The notes beneath the pieces are model-generated. The model made no database searches, was not told the DNA's origin, and saw only the letters and a list, made by a program, of their open reading frames with translations. This document shows positions 30,516 through 42,128 of a stretch of 64,000 nucleotides of DNA, piece by piece (the stretch's first letter is position 1; each line of letters starts with the position of its first letter). The stretch is from NCBI GenBank assembly GCA_902530885.1, contig CACABZ010000003.1, positions 1 through 64,000 on the forward strand, in the 5' to 3' direction. The translations under genes and the position numbers were made by a program. The DNA comes from an uncultured Pelagibacteraceae bacterium. Its GTDB lineage: Bacteria > Pseudomonadota > Alphaproteobacteria > Pelagibacterales > Pelagibacteraceae.

Positions 30516-32975
30516 ATGCTTATCAGAATTTATAATAAATTAATTACTGACTTTTCTAAAATCACATTATTCTTATTATCACTAGTATTAATAACATCAA
30601 TTTTTTATTCAAAAAATTTTAATTTAGATGCCTCTTCTGATGCATTATTATTAGAAGGCGATCAGGATCTTAAATACTTGAGAGAAATTAATGAAAGGTA
30701 TGGCTCCAAAGATTTTCTTTTTTTAACATACACACCTATAACTAATTTCACTGATGAAGATACAATTATTAATCTACAACTATTAAAATCAAAAATAGAA
30801 AAATTATCATGGGTTGATAGTGTTATAACTATTATAGATGTTCCGCTACTGAAAAGTACAGATGAAGCTTTAATGGAAAGGCTAAAAAATTATAAAACTT
30901 TATCTTATCCTGAAGTTGACAAGGAGAGAGGTTTTGAAGAAATAATCAACAGCCCTTTATACAAAAACTATGTAATAAGCAATGATGGAAAAACTTCTGG
31001 TATAGTAGTTTATCTCAAAATTGATCAAAGACTCAAAGAATTTATAAAGTTAAAAGAGAAATATCAGATTCAATCAAAAGAAAAAAATCTTACTCAATTA
31101 GAAAAAGATAAATATTTAGATTTTATGGTTGAGTATGAAAATTATAAAAATTTATATAATAAAAGAAACCATCAAAACATAAATGAAATAAGAGAAGTTA
31201 TCAGCAAATACGGAGAAAATGCTAAAATCCATTTGGGTGGAATACCGATGATTGCTGACGACATGATGACGTTTATTAAAAAAGATATAATTGTTTTTGG
31301 TTTTGGGGTTTTTGTTTTTATAATTTTTACATTATGGATGATATTTAAAAATGTTAAATGGGTTATGATCCCTTTAATCGGTTGTACAAGTTCGGTTATA
31401 ATAATGATTGGCCTTCTTGGATACCTCGGATGGAAAGTTACAGTAATATCCTCAAACTTTATTGCGTTAATGCTGATATTAAATATGGCGATGAACATTC
31501 ATATGACTGTTAGGTATTTACAAATCAGAAAAGATTTTTCTAATTTTACAAAAAATGATTCTATAATAGAAACAACAAGAAAAATGTTCTTGCCAATATT
31601 GTATACTGTGCTGACTACAATTTGTGCTTTCTTGTCTTTGATATTCAGCGGCATTAAGCCAATAATTGATTTTGGCTGGATGATGACCTTGGGCTTGATA
31701 GTTTCTATTGCTGTAACATTTTTTTTATTGCCGTCACTTTTAAGCTTTTTAAAAGATGATGGGCTGAATATAAATGAAATAAAAAGATCAAGAATTACAG
31801 GTTTTTTAAGTAAAGTTTCACAAGGAAATTCTTTTATAATATTTGGTTTAACTGTTTTTATTGTAGCTATTAGCGTTAAAGGAATTACAAAATTAGAGGT
31901 CGAAAATAGCTTTATAAACTATTTTGATAGAGACACTGAAATATATAAAGGAATGAAAACTATTGATGATAAGTTAGGTGGCACAACCCCCTTAGATGTA
32001 ATAGTCAAATTCTCGGATAAAAATAACGAAATGAAAAAGGAAGAGGATGAATTTTCAGAATGGGAAGAGGATGAAGGAGATGATAATAAGTCCAAATATT
32101 GGTTTACAAGAGATAAAATTGATCGAATTTTAAAAGTACATGATTATTTAGACTCATTGCCAGAAATTGGAAAAGTATTATCTTTTGGGTCAATTATTAG
32201 AGTTGCTGAAGACTTAAATGGAAAAAAACTACAAAGTTTAGAAATTGCTGTTCTTTACAGTAAGATTCCACCTGAGATTAAAAAGGAGATAATTACTCCA
32301 TATATTTCTGTGGAGAACAATGAAGCTAGAATAAGTGTCAGAATAAAAGATTCTTTAAAAGATTTAAGAAGAAATGATTTAATTTTAAAAATAAATAACG
32401 AAATAATTTCTGAATTAGGAATTTCAAAAGAAGAATTTAAATTAACAGGGGTATTAATTCTTTTTAATAATCTTTTGCAAAGCTTATTTAAATCACAAAT
32501 ATTAACTTTGGGTATAGTTATGCTTGGTATTTCTTTGATGTTTTTTGTTCTTTTTAGAAATGTGCTAATTTCACTAATTGGGGTGGTTCCAAACTTTATA
32601 GCTGCCTTTTTTATTCTTGGAATAATAGGTCTTAATAAAATCCCGCTTGATATGATGACTATTACGATTGCTGCTATCACAATTGGTATAGCTGTTGATA
32701 ATAGTATTCATTATATTTATAGATTCAAAGAAGAGCTTAAAATTTTAAAAGATTATAATTTGACAGTAGAAAAATGCCACTCAACTGTTGGGGTAGCAAT
32801 ACTGAATACATCGATAACTATAGTATTCGGATTTTCAATTTTAGTTTTATCAAACTTTATTCCGACTATTTATTTTGGAGTTTTTACAGGTATAGCTATG
32901 CTACTCGCTATGATTTCAGTTTTAACACTTTTACCAAAACTTATTTTAATATTTAAACCTTTTGGAACAAATTAA
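30516..32975 (+). CDS. MMPL/RND-superfamily transporter
   Basis: Two MMPL-type TM blocks (IPMIADDMMTFIKKDI...; DMMTITIAAITIGIAVDNSIHYIYRFKEE). Confidence 0.88.
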   Translation: MLIRIYNKLITDFSKITLFLLSLVLITSIFYSKNFNLDASSDALLLEGDQDLKYLREINERYGSKDFLFLTYTPITNFTDEDTIINLQLLKSKIEKLSWVDSVITIIDVPLLKSTDEALMERLKNYKTLSYPEVDKERGFEEIINSPLYKNYVISNDGKTSGIVVYLKIDQRLKEFIKLKEKYQIQSKEKNLTQLEKDKYLDFMVEYENYKNLYNKRNHQNINEIREVISKYGENAKIHLGGIPMIADDMMTFIKKDIIVFGFGVFVFIIFTLWMIFKNVKWVMIPLIGCTSSVIIMIGLLGYLGWKVTVISSNFIALMLILNMAMNIHMTVRYLQIRKDFSNFTKNDSIIETTRKMFLPILYTVLTTICAFLSLIFSGIKPIIDFGWMMTLGLIVSIAVTFFLLPSLLSFLKDDGLNINEIKRSRITGFLSKVSQGNSFIIFGLTVFIVAISVKGITKLEVENSFINYFDRDTEIYKGMKTIDDKLGGTTPLDVIVKFSDKNNEMKKEEDEFSEWEEDEGDDNKSKYWFTRDKIDRILKVHDYLDSLPEIGKVLSFGSIIRVAEDLNGKKLQSLEIAVLYSKIPPEIKKEIITPYISVENNEARISVRIKDSLKDLRRNDLILKINNEIISELGISKEEFKLTGVLILFNNLLQSLFKSQILTLGIVMLGISLMFFVLFRNVLISLIGVVPNFIAAFFILGIIGLNKIPLDMMTITIAAITIGIAVDNSIHYIYRFKEELKILKDYNLTVEKCHSTVGVAILNTSITIVFGFSILVLSNFIPTIYFGVFTGIAMLLAMISVLTLLPKLILIFKPFGTN

Positions 32976-32984
32976 ATTTGTTTA

Positions 32985-33533
32985 ATGAATAAAAACTTTT
33001 TAGAAAACGTTATGGATAATTTATATTTATTTGATGGTTTATTTTGTTTAGTGATGATTTACTCAATTGTGCAGTGTGCAACCCAAGGGTTTTCTTTAAG
33101 TTTAATCTCTTTTATGAAATGGGTTGCGGCTTTAGTTCTAACAATCTACTTGCTACCAAAGTTTCAACCTTGGGTTTCAGAGTACATCGATTCTCCCTTT
33201 TTAAATAGTATAGGCTTGGGGATAATGATTTACATAATTAGTCTATTTTTAATGGTTATGGTTGGAAAAATTTTTAGTAATTCTATGAAATGGACTGGAT
33301 TTGGACCCATAGATAAAACTTTCGGTTTATTTTTTGGTTTCTTTAAAGGTTACATTATTTCAATATGCTTGTTTACAATTATTAACTGGTTTTATCCTTT
33401 TAAGAATTGGAATATAGATGTAGAAAAAGCTTATTCATTTAAAATTTTAGAAAGTGGTAGTAAGATATTGATAGATGAATTTCCCAAATATGATGATATA
33501 GAAAACACGAAGGATAAAATTGATAAAATTTAA
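32985..33533 (+). CDS. CvpA family membrane protein
   Basis: Multi-TM short protein directly upstream of purF (classic cvpA-purF synteny). Confidence 0.8.
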   Translation: MNKNFLENVMDNLYLFDGLFCLVMIYSIVQCATQGFSLSLISFMKWVAALVLTIYLLPKFQPWVSEYIDSPFLNSIGLGIMIYIISLFLMVMVGKIFSNSMKWTGFGPIDKTFGLFFGFFKGYIISICLFTIINWFYPFKNWNIDVEKAYSFKILESGSKILIDEFPKYDDIENTKDKIDKI

Positions 33534-34971
33534 ATCTGATAAGCTTAGGGAAGAATGTGGGGTATTTGGTGTATCTAATACAGAAGATGCGGCCACATTA
33601 GTGGCTTTAGGTCTTCATGCTTTACAACACAGAGGCCAAGAAGGTTGCGGAATAGTATCGTTTGATGGAAAAAATTATCATTCAGAAAAAAGACATGGAC
33701 TGGTAGGTGATCATTTTACAAGTAGCCAGGTTTTAAAAAAGTTACCCGGCAATTCTGCTATTGGTCATAATAGGTACTCCACCACTGGTGATAATTCATT
33801 AAGAAATATACAACCGTTTTTTGCAGATTTGCAATATGGGGGTTTGAGTATTGCGCATAATGGCAATTTAACTAACGCAATTTCTTTGAGAAATAACTTA
33901 GTTAAAAATGGATCAATATTTCGTACTACAAGCGATACGGAAACAATAGTGCAATTAATTGCTAAATCCAAAAGAGAGAAAATTGTAGATAAAATTATTG
34001 AAACTCTTTTTAAAATTCAAGGTGGGTATGCCTTAGTAATTTTAACTAATAAAAAGTTAATAGGTATTAGAGATCCTATGGGAATTAGACCGCTAGTTAT
34101 TGGCAAGTTAAATGGCTCTTATATTTTAGCGTCTGAAACATGTGCCCTAGATATCATTGATGCTAAATTTATTAGAGAAGTTGAAAATGGTGAAGTTATA
34201 GTAGTAGAAAATAATGAATTGAAAAGTTATAAGCCATTTACTAAAGTAAAATCTCGACCATGTGTTTTTGAATATATTTATTTTGCTAGACCAGATAGTA
34301 TTTTAAATGATGAATGCGCTTACGAATATAGAAAAAGACTTGGTATTGAACTTGCAAAAGAATCAGTTTCAGATGCTGATTTAGTTGTTCCCGTGCCGGA
34401 CTCTGGAGTGCCCGCGGCTATTGGTTATTCTCAATTTTCGAAAATACCTTTTGAATTGGGACTTATAAGAAACCACTATGTTGGTAGAACTTTTATTGAA
34501 CCAACTCAAAATATAAGAAGCTTGGGAGTAAAATTGAAGTTAAGTTCAACTAAAAGTATTTTAAAACATAAGTCAGTAATTTTAATAGATGACTCTTTGG
34601 TAAGAGGAACAACGTGTAATAAAATTGTAAAAATGTTATACAAGGCGGGTGTCAAAAAGGTTCATGTCAAAATTGCTTGTCCAGAAATTAAGTTTCCTGA
34701 TTTTTATGGTGTCGATATGCCAACAAAAAAAGAACTGCTTTCAGGTAATAAAAATGTTGATGAGATAAAAAAATATATTGGGTCAGATAGTTTAAATTTT
34801 TTATCTATTGAAGGACTATACAAAGCATTAGTTAAGAAAAAAAGAAACAATAACTACCCTCAATTTAGTGACCATTATTTCACTGGCGAATACCCAATTA
34901 AACCCCTGGATAATTTGGGAGATGAGAAAATTACTCAATTATCTTTGTTGAGTAGTAAGTCAATATCTTAA
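33520..34971 (+). CDS. purF: Amidophosphoribosyltransferase
   Basis: EECGVFGVSNTEDAA, LHALQHRGQEGCGIVS, VPVPDSGVPAAIGYS, ILIDDSLVRGTT. Confidence 0.97.
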   Translation: MIKFKSDKLREECGVFGVSNTEDAATLVALGLHALQHRGQEGCGIVSFDGKNYHSEKRHGLVGDHFTSSQVLKKLPGNSAIGHNRYSTTGDNSLRNIQPFFADLQYGGLSIAHNGNLTNAISLRNNLVKNGSIFRTTSDTETIVQLIAKSKREKIVDKIIETLFKIQGGYALVILTNKKLIGIRDPMGIRPLVIGKLNGSYILASETCALDIIDAKFIREVENGEVIVVENNELKSYKPFTKVKSRPCVFEYIYFARPDSILNDECAYEYRKRLGIELAKESVSDADLVVPVPDSGVPAAIGYSQFSKIPFELGLIRNHYVGRTFIEPTQNIRSLGVKLKLSSTKSILKHKSVILIDDSLVRGTTCNKIVKMLYKAGVKKVHVKIACPEIKFPDFYGVDMPTKKELLSGNKNVDEIKKYIGSDSLNFLSIEGLYKALVKKKRNNNYPQFSDHYFTGEYPIKPLDNLGDEKITQLSLLSSKSIS

Positions 34972-36281
34972 TAAATTTTTAATAATTTATTCTTCTCTCC
35001 TACTGCGAAAAAACTTTTGTCAATTATTAATATATCACTTATTAAACTTGGAAATTTTTTTAAAGAAGTTATTTTAAACTCATTGTTTATATCTACCTCA
35101 ATTAAATATGAATTATCTGAAATGATTAAAGCTTTATTATTTGTTATCATTATCTTTTTTATATTCTTAATTTTTTTAAAATTTTTATTGGTTGAATCTG
35201 AAATCATTGATATTAAATTTTTTGAAAATAGTATTTCTCCATCAAATAAGTCGATTACTGTAAACAAATTATCCTTTGTAACTGTAACTATAATATTACC
35301 AGATACAGCAGGAGTAATTATGGTTTTAATATTTAAATCCCATAGTCTATTACCTGTTTTTTTATAAATACCTAACGTATTGTAAGTTGTCACTATAATG
35401 TTGTCCCTTAAGATGGCAATTGGACTTGAATTAAAAATTAATTCATCATCTAAATTAAAGTTTAACACCCAGTTAATGATTTTATTTTTTATTAATCGAA
35501 TTGAATATAAGTTTCCTGATGTATTTAGATACAAAATGTTACCGCTATCATCTAATGCAATATTACTTTTAAAACTTGTGACTGCTTGAGCAGGTTGAGT
35601 ATATAATTCATCAATCTTATTTCCTGTGCTAGCCTCAATGATGATGATTTTGTTATCCTCATGTGCTAAAAATATAAATCCGTTTTGATGTTTTATATTA
35701 GATCTAAATGGCACAAGATAATTTTTTGCCCAGTTCAACTTATTTTCTTCGACATTAATTGAATAGACATAGCCCAGATTGTCTGCGGCAATTATTTGAT
35801 TTTTAACAACTATTAAATTTATATCCTTTTTTGTTCTTTTGAATTTTTTTTTATAGAAATTATATTTGTATGTGATCTCATTAAGGTCGACTGAGTAAAC
35901 AATGATATTTCCCTTAATGTCGGATAAAATTATATTGTTGTTAGAAAATAATATATTTTTGTTGATCTGATATTTAGATAATTTTTTTGTTTTCAAATAA
36001 TTACCTTGATTAAGAAATTCTTGATGGCCAACGTAGTTATATTTATTTTGAAATTGTTCTTCCCAATTTACATAGCTAATTTTTTTGTCTAAACGTAATT
36101 TATTTTTATATTCAAATTTTTTTTCATTTAAAATAGCTTGTTCTTTTTCAAAAACTGGTTCTAAATTTTGATCATTTTTTTTTTTTGAAATTTTTTCTGT
36201 TCCTGTCCAAATACCAGACTTACTATCAAAAGAGCAACCAACAAGTATAAAATAAAAAAATAAAGTTAAAATAATTTTCAT
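34968..36281 (-). CDS. BamB-like PQQ/beta-propeller lipoprotein
   Basis: Lipobox LVGCS at N-terminus; repeated propeller blades (LDDSGNILYLNTSGNLYSI etc.); next to YfgM-like gene. Confidence 0.72.
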   Translation of the reverse strand: MKIILTLFFYFILVGCSFDSKSGIWTGTEKISKKKNDQNLEPVFEKEQAILNEKKFEYKNKLRLDKKISYVNWEEQFQNKYNYVGHQEFLNQGNYLKTKKLSKYQINKNILFSNNNIILSDIKGNIIVYSVDLNEITYKYNFYKKKFKRTKKDINLIVVKNQIIAADNLGYVYSINVEENKLNWAKNYLVPFRSNIKHQNGFIFLAHEDNKIIIIEASTGNKIDELYTQPAQAVTSFKSNIALDDSGNILYLNTSGNLYSIRLIKNKIINWVLNFNLDDELIFNSSPIAILRDNIIVTTYNTLGIYKKTGNRLWDLNIKTIITPAVSGNIIVTVTKDNLFTVIDLFDGEILFSKNLISMISDSTNKNFKKIKNIKKIMITNNKALIISDNSYLIEVDINNEFKITSLKKFPSLISDILIIDKSFFAVGEKNKLLKIY

Positions 36282-36287
36282 TAATAT

Positions 36288-36839
36288 TTAGTTAATCTTA
36301 AATTCTTTTGCTTTATCAAATTCATCTTTTGAAAGATAAAATTTGTACAAATAGTCTTGAGCTATTTGTTTCCAAATTGAGTTAGACTGTATAATTGGGT
36401 TAAGATTTGCTAGCAAAATACCTTCATCTACTTTATTTCCTAAAAAATAAATTTTTTTAATGATAAATAAATTTTTCATTTCTACGTCTAAATTTCTCAT
36501 ACTTATAATAAGATCAAAATATTTAATAACTTCATTTTCATCTTCAATAAGATCATAATCAATTATTAAATTTAAAGCTGAAGGGGAGTAAAACGTATTT
36601 TTTTTTTTAATGATTGAAATTAATTTATCTTTCGATGATTTAGTATTGTTATTAGCTAATTGAATCTTCGCAAGATTGAATTCATCAGAAATTTTTGTAT
36701 TATTTTTTTTTTGTAATTCTAAATAAATAACAAATATGAAAATACCTAATATTATTAAAGTAAAAAAGGATATAATCTTTTTTTTATTATTTTTGAATAA
36801 ATTAGACATATTAAGTTGAGTATTTATTTGATCGTTCAT
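36288..36839 (-). CDS. YfgM-like TPR membrane protein
   Basis: Single N-terminal TM followed by TPR-like helices; adjacent to BamB-like gene as in yfgM-bamB. Confidence 0.6.
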   Translation of the reverse strand: MNDQINTQLNMSNLFKNNKKKIISFFTLIILGIFIFVIYLELQKKNNTKISDEFNLAKIQLANNNTKSSKDKLISIIKKKNTFYSPSALNLIIDYDLIEDENEVIKYFDLIISMRNLDVEMKNLFIIKKIYFLGNKVDEGILLANLNPIIQSNSIWKQIAQDYLYKFYLSKDEFDKAKEFKIN

Positions 36840-37616
36840 TTAAAAACTGTTTATATTTTTTGGAAAGATTTCTTTTTGTACTTCTTTTTTAAAATTTTTT
36901 ACAGCACTTTTAATAATCTGATCTAAATTTGCATACTTTTTTACAAATTTTGGATAGAATCCACTTAATCCTAAAATATCATCTGTAACGAGAACTTGTC
37001 CATCACAATATTTCGACGATCCTATTCCTATTGTTGGAATTTTTATTTCTTGAGTAATTTTTCTAGATGATTTTTTATTAATACATTCTAATACAATTGA
37101 AAAGGCCCCCGCTTTTTCAATTTTTTTGGCAAGATTTAGTAATTTCTTTAACTCTTTTGAGTTTTCTCCCTCTACTTTAAATTTTTTTTTAAATTGAGGT
37201 GTAAACCCTATATGGCCCATTACAGGTATATTAGATTTTGCAATAGCATTTACTATATTAATATTTTTTACTGTATTTTCAATTTTGATTGCATCACAAC
37301 CAGTTTTTTTTAAAATTAACTTTGCATTTTTTTTTGCTGATGCTGTAGTCAAGTAACTATTTTTAGGCATATCTACAACTAATAATGATTTTTTTACTCC
37401 AGCTTTTACTGATTGTGCATGTCTTATCATTATTTCAACATCAATTTGGTGGGTGTTTTTCATTCCATACAGAACATTTGCAAGAGAATCCCCGACTAAT
37501 ATTATATCGCAATAACCATCTAAAATTTTACTAAAATTTTTTGAGTACGCCGTTAAACAAATTAATTTTGATTTATTCTTTTTTTTAATAATTTTGTCTA
37601 TTTTAATATTTTTCAT
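36840..37616 (-). CDS. panB: 3-methyl-2-oxobutanoate hydroxymethyltransferase
   Basis: [64 protein letters not shown]. Confidence 0.94.
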   Translation of the reverse strand: MKNIKIDKIIKKKNKSKLICLTAYSKNFSKILDGYCDIILVGDSLANVLYGMKNTHQIDVEIMIRHAQSVKAGVKKSLLVVDMPKNSYLTTASAKKNAKLILKKTGCDAIKIENTVKNINIVNAIAKSNIPVMGHIGFTPQFKKKFKVEGENSKELKKLLNLAKKIEKAGAFSIVLECINKKSSRKITQEIKIPTIGIGSSKYCDGQVLVTDDILGLSGFYPKFVKKYANLDQIIKSAVKNFKKEVQKEIFPKNINSF

Positions 37617-39184
37617 TCTAATTCTATTGTGCTAGGTGGTTTTGAAGTTACGTCATAAACTACCCTATTAATACCATAAACTCTATTAATTATTTTATTG
37701 GAAATATCATTTAAAAATTCATTAGAAAAATTGTAGTTAGCAGCAGTCATGCCGTCCTCAGAAGTTACAGCTCTAATTAAACATATATGCTCAAATGTGC
37801 GAGTATCACCCATAACACCCACGGTTTTGACAGGTAATAAGGCAGCATAAGCTTGCCATATATTATTGTAAATATTTCTTTTTATTAAAGCTTTAATAAA
37901 AATATCATCAGCCTCTTGAAGGATTTTTATTTTATTTTCAGAAATTTTTCCTATAATTCTAATGGCTAAACCAGGTCCGGGAAAAGGATGTTTGTTCAGT
38001 ATTTTTTTAGTTAAACCTATTGATTTTCCCAATTTTCTTACCTCATCTTTAAAAAAATCTCGAAGAGGCTCAACTAACTTAAGTTTCATCTTTTTCGGTA
38101 ATCCTCCAACATTGTGATGGGATTTAATTTTTGAAGTGCTGCTTCCAGTAGCCGACTTGCTCTCTATTACATCTGGATATAACGTTCCTTGGGCTAAATA
38201 TCTAATATTCTTAATTTTTTTTGCCTCCTTATCAAACACTTCAATGAACGACTTTCCTATTATTTTTCTTTTTTTTTCTGGATCAGATATATTTTTCAAT
38301 CTTTTATAAAATAGTTTTTTTGCGTTAATAACCTTTACATTGAGTTTATATTTTTTTTTAAAAATGTGATAAGACTCTTTGAATTCCCCTTTTCGTAGCA
38401 GCCCAGTATCCACCATCAAACAAATAAGATTTTTTTTTATCGCTTTGTGAATTAACAATGCAACTACACTACTATCTACACCTCCTGATAGAGCGCAAAT
38501 TACTTTTCCGTCTTTTAATTTTAACTGTAAATTCTTGATTATTCTATTTTTTTCAGAAGGTACTTTCCAGTTTTTTTTTAATTTGCAAATTTTTATTACA
38601 AAATTTTTTAAAATCTCTTTTCCCCTTGATGTGTGTGTAACCTCAGGATGGAATTGTATCCCATATATTTTTTTTGTTTTATGTTCTATTGAAGTGAATT
38701 TTACACTTTTGGTAGAAGCTATTACTTTAAAATATTTTGGAATTTTAACTACGCCGTCTTGATGACTCATCCATACATCACTTTTATTATTGATGTAAAA
38801 ATTATTAGTTAAAATCGAATTTGATTTTTTTATAAGGGTCGCTTTACCAAATTCTCTTTTCTTAATATTTGATTTTATCTTTCCGCCAAATAGCTTTGCT
38901 ATTAATTGTAACCCATAACAAATTCCTAGTATAGGGATATTGAGGCTAAAGATTTTTTTAGAAATTTTAGGAAAACCTTCATTTGTAACTGTTGAGGGCC
39001 CACCCGATAATATAATTCCCTTAATATTTTTAAAATTTTTTAAATTATTAAATTTTTTAACATTGATTATCTCACAGTAGACGTACAGCTCACGTATTCT
39101 TCTTGCAATTAATTTGGTAACTTGCGAACCAAAATCAATAATTAAAATTTTTTTTTTGTTTTCAATTAAATTAGTTTTTGACAT
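37613..39184 (-). CDS. guaA: GMP synthase (glutamine-hydrolysing)
   Basis: [66 protein letters not shown]. Confidence 0.97.
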   Translation of the reverse strand: MSKTNLIENKKKILIIDFGSQVTKLIARRIRELYVYCEIINVKKFNNLKNFKNIKGIILSGGPSTVTNEGFPKISKKIFSLNIPILGICYGLQLIAKLFGGKIKSNIKKREFGKATLIKKSNSILTNNFYINNKSDVWMSHQDGVVKIPKYFKVIASTKSVKFTSIEHKTKKIYGIQFHPEVTHTSRGKEILKNFVIKICKLKKNWKVPSEKNRIIKNLQLKLKDGKVICALSGGVDSSVVALLIHKAIKKNLICLMVDTGLLRKGEFKESYHIFKKKYKLNVKVINAKKLFYKRLKNISDPEKKRKIIGKSFIEVFDKEAKKIKNIRYLAQGTLYPDVIESKSATGSSTSKIKSHHNVGGLPKKMKLKLVEPLRDFFKDEVRKLGKSIGLTKKILNKHPFPGPGLAIRIIGKISENKIKILQEADDIFIKALIKRNIYNNIWQAYAALLPVKTVGVMGDTRTFEHICLIRAVTSEDGMTAANYNFSNEFLNDISNKIINRVYGINRVVYDVTSKPPSTIELE

Positions 39185-39188
39185 TAAT

Positions 39189-39617
39189 TTATTTTTTTAA
39201 AATATCATCTAATTTTTTTTGAAGGCTAGATAATTTAGGGCAAAGCTTTTTACAGACTTTTTCAAAATTGTTTATAAGCTTTTCTGTTTCTGAATAATTC
39301 GACTTTCTTATTTTTAAATAAGCAAGTTCTAAAATAGCTTCTTCATTTTTTGGATTTAATAAAAGTACTGTTTTCAAATTTGACTCTTCTTGATCATCGT
39401 TTTTTCTTATTTTATAGATTTTAGCAAGGTATAAATATGATTTTTCATTTTTTGGATTAAAGACAATGTCTTGTTCAAATTTAAATCTAGCTTCATCAAA
39501 TTTTTTTTCCAGAAATAATAATTTCCCTTTATTAAAATAATTTATATCTGCAATTGCAAAATTATTTAAATTTATTGAGTATAATAAAAATAAGAAAATA
39601 AAAATAATTTTTTTCAT
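39189..39617 (-). CDS. Exported TPR-repeat protein
   Basis: Signal peptide plus TPR-like repeats ([44 protein letters not shown]). Confidence 0.65.
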   Translation of the reverse strand: MKKIIFIFLFLLYSINLNNFAIADINYFNKGKLLFLEKKFDEARFKFEQDIVFNPKNEKSYLYLAKIYKIRKNDDQEESNLKTVLLLNPKNEEAILELAYLKIRKSNYSETEKLINNFEKVCKKLCPKLSSLQKKLDDILKK

Positions 39618-40693
39618 AGTTTGTAGTTTAAGTTACTGCCTAAAATTTCAACACTATGTACCATACTCTCATAAAATCCAGCTTTTGTAATTTTAATAAA
39701 TTTAGCTTTTTTATTAACTTCTTTTAGTTTTTTTACACCAATATAGCCCATTGAAGATCTCAAGCCTCCTTGGAGTTGATAAATTATTTCAGAGACATAT
39801 CCTTTAAATCTTACTCTGCTTTCTACACCTTCAGGAACATATTTGGATTTATCTGTTTGATATTTTTGAAAATATCTTCCAGAAGAGCCAGATGACATTG
39901 CACCAATTGACCCCATGCCTCTATAAAATTTATAAGTTTTATTTTTTATCTTAAATTTTTTTCCAGGACTTTCATCCGTGCCAGCAAATATTGATCCCAT
40001 CATAATTGCATCTGCACCTGCGGCTATTGCTTTTATTATATCGCCAGAAAATTTTATACCGCCATCTGATATTATTTTTATTTTTTTGTTTTTCATCGCC
40101 CTTTTTACATTCATAATAGCTGTAATTTGAGGTACACCAATTCCAGCAACCATTCTAGTTGTGCATATTGATCCAGGACCTATACCAACTTTAAGTATAT
40201 CAGCTCCAGCATTGTAAATTGATTTAGCTGCTTCAGGTGTAGCAATATTTCCCACACAAAGTGTTACTAGATTTGAAAATTTCTTAAGTTTGCTTATTGT
40301 TTGCAAAACCCTTTTTGAATGACCATGCGCAGTATCTACTACAATCATATCAACACCTGAGTCTAATAGTGATTTGGCTCTTATCAAGTCTGAACTACCA
40401 GATCCTATTGCAGCTCCAACCAAAAGTTTTTTTGACTTAACCTTTCTAACTTCTTCGCTTTGATCTTTTATACTTAGGTTTCTATGTATAATTCCGATCC
40501 CACCGTTTTTAGCCATTCCTATAGCCATTTTCGACTCAGTTACTGTGTCCATTGCTGCTGACATAAAAGGGACCTTTAAATGAATTTTATTTGTCAGTTG
40601 AGTTTCTATTGAAGTTTCAGAGGGCAAAACAGAAGAATACTGAGGAAGTAACAAGACGTCATCAAATGTAAGAGCTTCTTTTATAATACCCAT
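39614..40693 (-). CDS. guaB: IMP dehydrogenase lacking CBS domains
   Basis: [65 protein letters not shown]; 359 aa, no CBS insert. Confidence 0.93.
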   Translation of the reverse strand: MGIIKEALTFDDVLLLPQYSSVLPSETSIETQLTNKIHLKVPFMSAAMDTVTESKMAIGMAKNGGIGIIHRNLSIKDQSEEVRKVKSKKLLVGAAIGSGSSDLIRAKSLLDSGVDMIVVDTAHGHSKRVLQTISKLKKFSNLVTLCVGNIATPEAAKSIYNAGADILKVGIGPGSICTTRMVAGIGVPQITAIMNVKRAMKNKKIKIISDGGIKFSGDIIKAIAAGADAIMMGSIFAGTDESPGKKFKIKNKTYKFYRGMGSIGAMSSGSSGRYFQKYQTDKSKYVPEGVESRVRFKGYVSEIIYQLQGGLRSSMGYIGVKKLKEVNKKAKFIKITKAGFYESMVHSVEILGSNLNYKL

Positions 40694-40719
40694 ATAAACT
40701 TATATACAATTTTATATTT

Positions 40720-41337
40720 TTATAAAGTCTTAATTCCTTCGCAGTGTATATAAGTTTCTTTTGACGCATCTTTACTAGATTTAGGTTTGAAAAAATTAAC
40801 TTTTTTAAAATTTTTTTTTGCTAAGTTTTTCACTTTGATAAAATCAGTACCATTGAAAAGTTTAGATACAACAACTCCAGTATCTTTTAAAACGAATCGA
40901 GCAAATTCAATAGCCTCAGCGCATAAAAGATTTGTTCTGATACAATCTAAATTTTTATTCCCTGTGGTATCAGCGGCCATATCAGATAAAACTATATCCA
41001 CTTTAGTATTAATTGCCTCTATAATTTTTTTTTTATTTTGCTCCTCTAAAAAATCTAATTTTAAGAATTTTACTCCTTTAATTATCTCCATGTCTTTATG
41101 ATCAACTGATAATGTAATGCCTCTTTTAATTAATTGACTAACTACTTGGGACCAGCCACCAGGTGCGCTGCCTAAATCAATTACTTTGGAATTTGATTTT
41201 ATAAATTTAAATTTTTTATTTAATTCTATTAATTTAAAAGCTGAGCGAGACCTGTAGCCAGTATTTTTTGCTTTTTTAAAGAATGGATCTCTATGTTTTG
41301 AAATGATGTAATTTTTTAAACCCTTTTTTCTTGCCAT
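40720..41337 (-). CDS. rlmE: 23S rRNA 2'-O-methyltransferase RlmE (FtsJ family)
   Basis: GYRSRSAFKLIELNKKF, VIDLGSAPGGWSQV, LSDMAADTTGN. Confidence 0.92.
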   Translation of the reverse strand: MARKKGLKNYIISKHRDPFFKKAKNTGYRSRSAFKLIELNKKFKFIKSNSKVIDLGSAPGGWSQVVSQLIKRGITLSVDHKDMEIIKGVKFLKLDFLEEQNKKKIIEAINTKVDIVLSDMAADTTGNKNLDCIRTNLLCAEAIEFARFVLKDTGVVVSKLFNGTDFIKVKNLAKKNFKKVNFFKPKSSKDASKETYIHCEGIKTL

Positions 41338-42128
41338 TACAAAATATCTTCATGATCATCTTCTGAATAAGTTTTAGTATTAGTTTTCTCTCTTTTTTTG
41401 TATGTAAAAACCGATAAAGGAATTGAAATTAAATAGAGCGTTCCGAAAATAAATAAAGTTTCAAAAGTGAAGAAGATTAAAGATACTAGCGATACTCCAA
41501 CACCAAGTAAAATAAATATAGTTAAGGTTGGTTTTATCTTTATATTTTTAAAAGAATAAGTTGGTATTTTGCTTATTAGCATAATCGCAATAAAAATAGT
41601 ATATGCTGGAATTATTGCTTTAGTGTCATTTAAAATATTAAAATTTGAAATTTCGCCAACCAAAGGCATTAATAACAAAATACCTCCTAATGGCGAAGGT
41701 ACACCTTCAAAATAATTTTGTTTCCATGTACTCTCTTCGCTATAAGAAGTAAGATTAAATCTTGCTAATCTTAACACACAACAAACTGAGTAAATTAAAG
41801 TTATTGCCCATCCTATTTTTCCATATTTATTTAATTCCCAAAAATAAATTATAAATGCTGGTGCTATACCAAAGCTCACAAAATCAGTGAGTGAGTCCAG
41901 TTCTTTGCCAAAATCTGATGTTCCTTTGATCAGCCTAGCAATTCTTCCGTCCAATGCATCTAAAATTGCTGCTAAAGCTAAAAATATAATAGCTAAATTA
42001 AAATTTTGATCAATTGAAAATTTTATCGAACTTATTCCTAAACAAACGCCAGCTATTGTCAAAATATTAGGAAGTATGTATCTAGTTCTTTTTGATTGAA
42101 CAATTTTAAATTTTTTTTCTTCCATCAT
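41337..42128 (-). CDS. pssA: CDP-diacylglycerol-serine O-phosphatidyltransferase
   Basis: LDALDGRIARLIKGTSDFGKELDSLTDFVSFG (CDP-OH-P motif DGx2ARx8Gx3Dx3D). Confidence 0.94.
   Translation of the reverse strand: MMEEKKFKIVQSKRTRYILPNILTIAGVCLGISSIKFSIDQNFNLAIIFLALAAILDALDGRIARLIKGTSDFGKELDSLTDFVSFGIAPAFIIYFWELNKYGKIGWAITLIYSVCCVLRLARFNLTSYSEESTWKQNYFEGVPSPLGGILLLMPLVGEISNFNILNDTKAIIPAYTIFIAIMLISKIPTYSFKNIKIKPTLTIFILLGVGVSLVSLIFFTFETLFIFGTLYLISIPLSVFTYKKREKTNTKTYSEDDHEDIL

Noticed and set aside
31172-31498. 108-aa antisense ORF in the MMPL transporter gene (also 32255..32680, 141 aa)
   Set aside because: Mirror-image ORFs of hydrophobic AT-rich coding sequence; the sense strand has strong family motifs.
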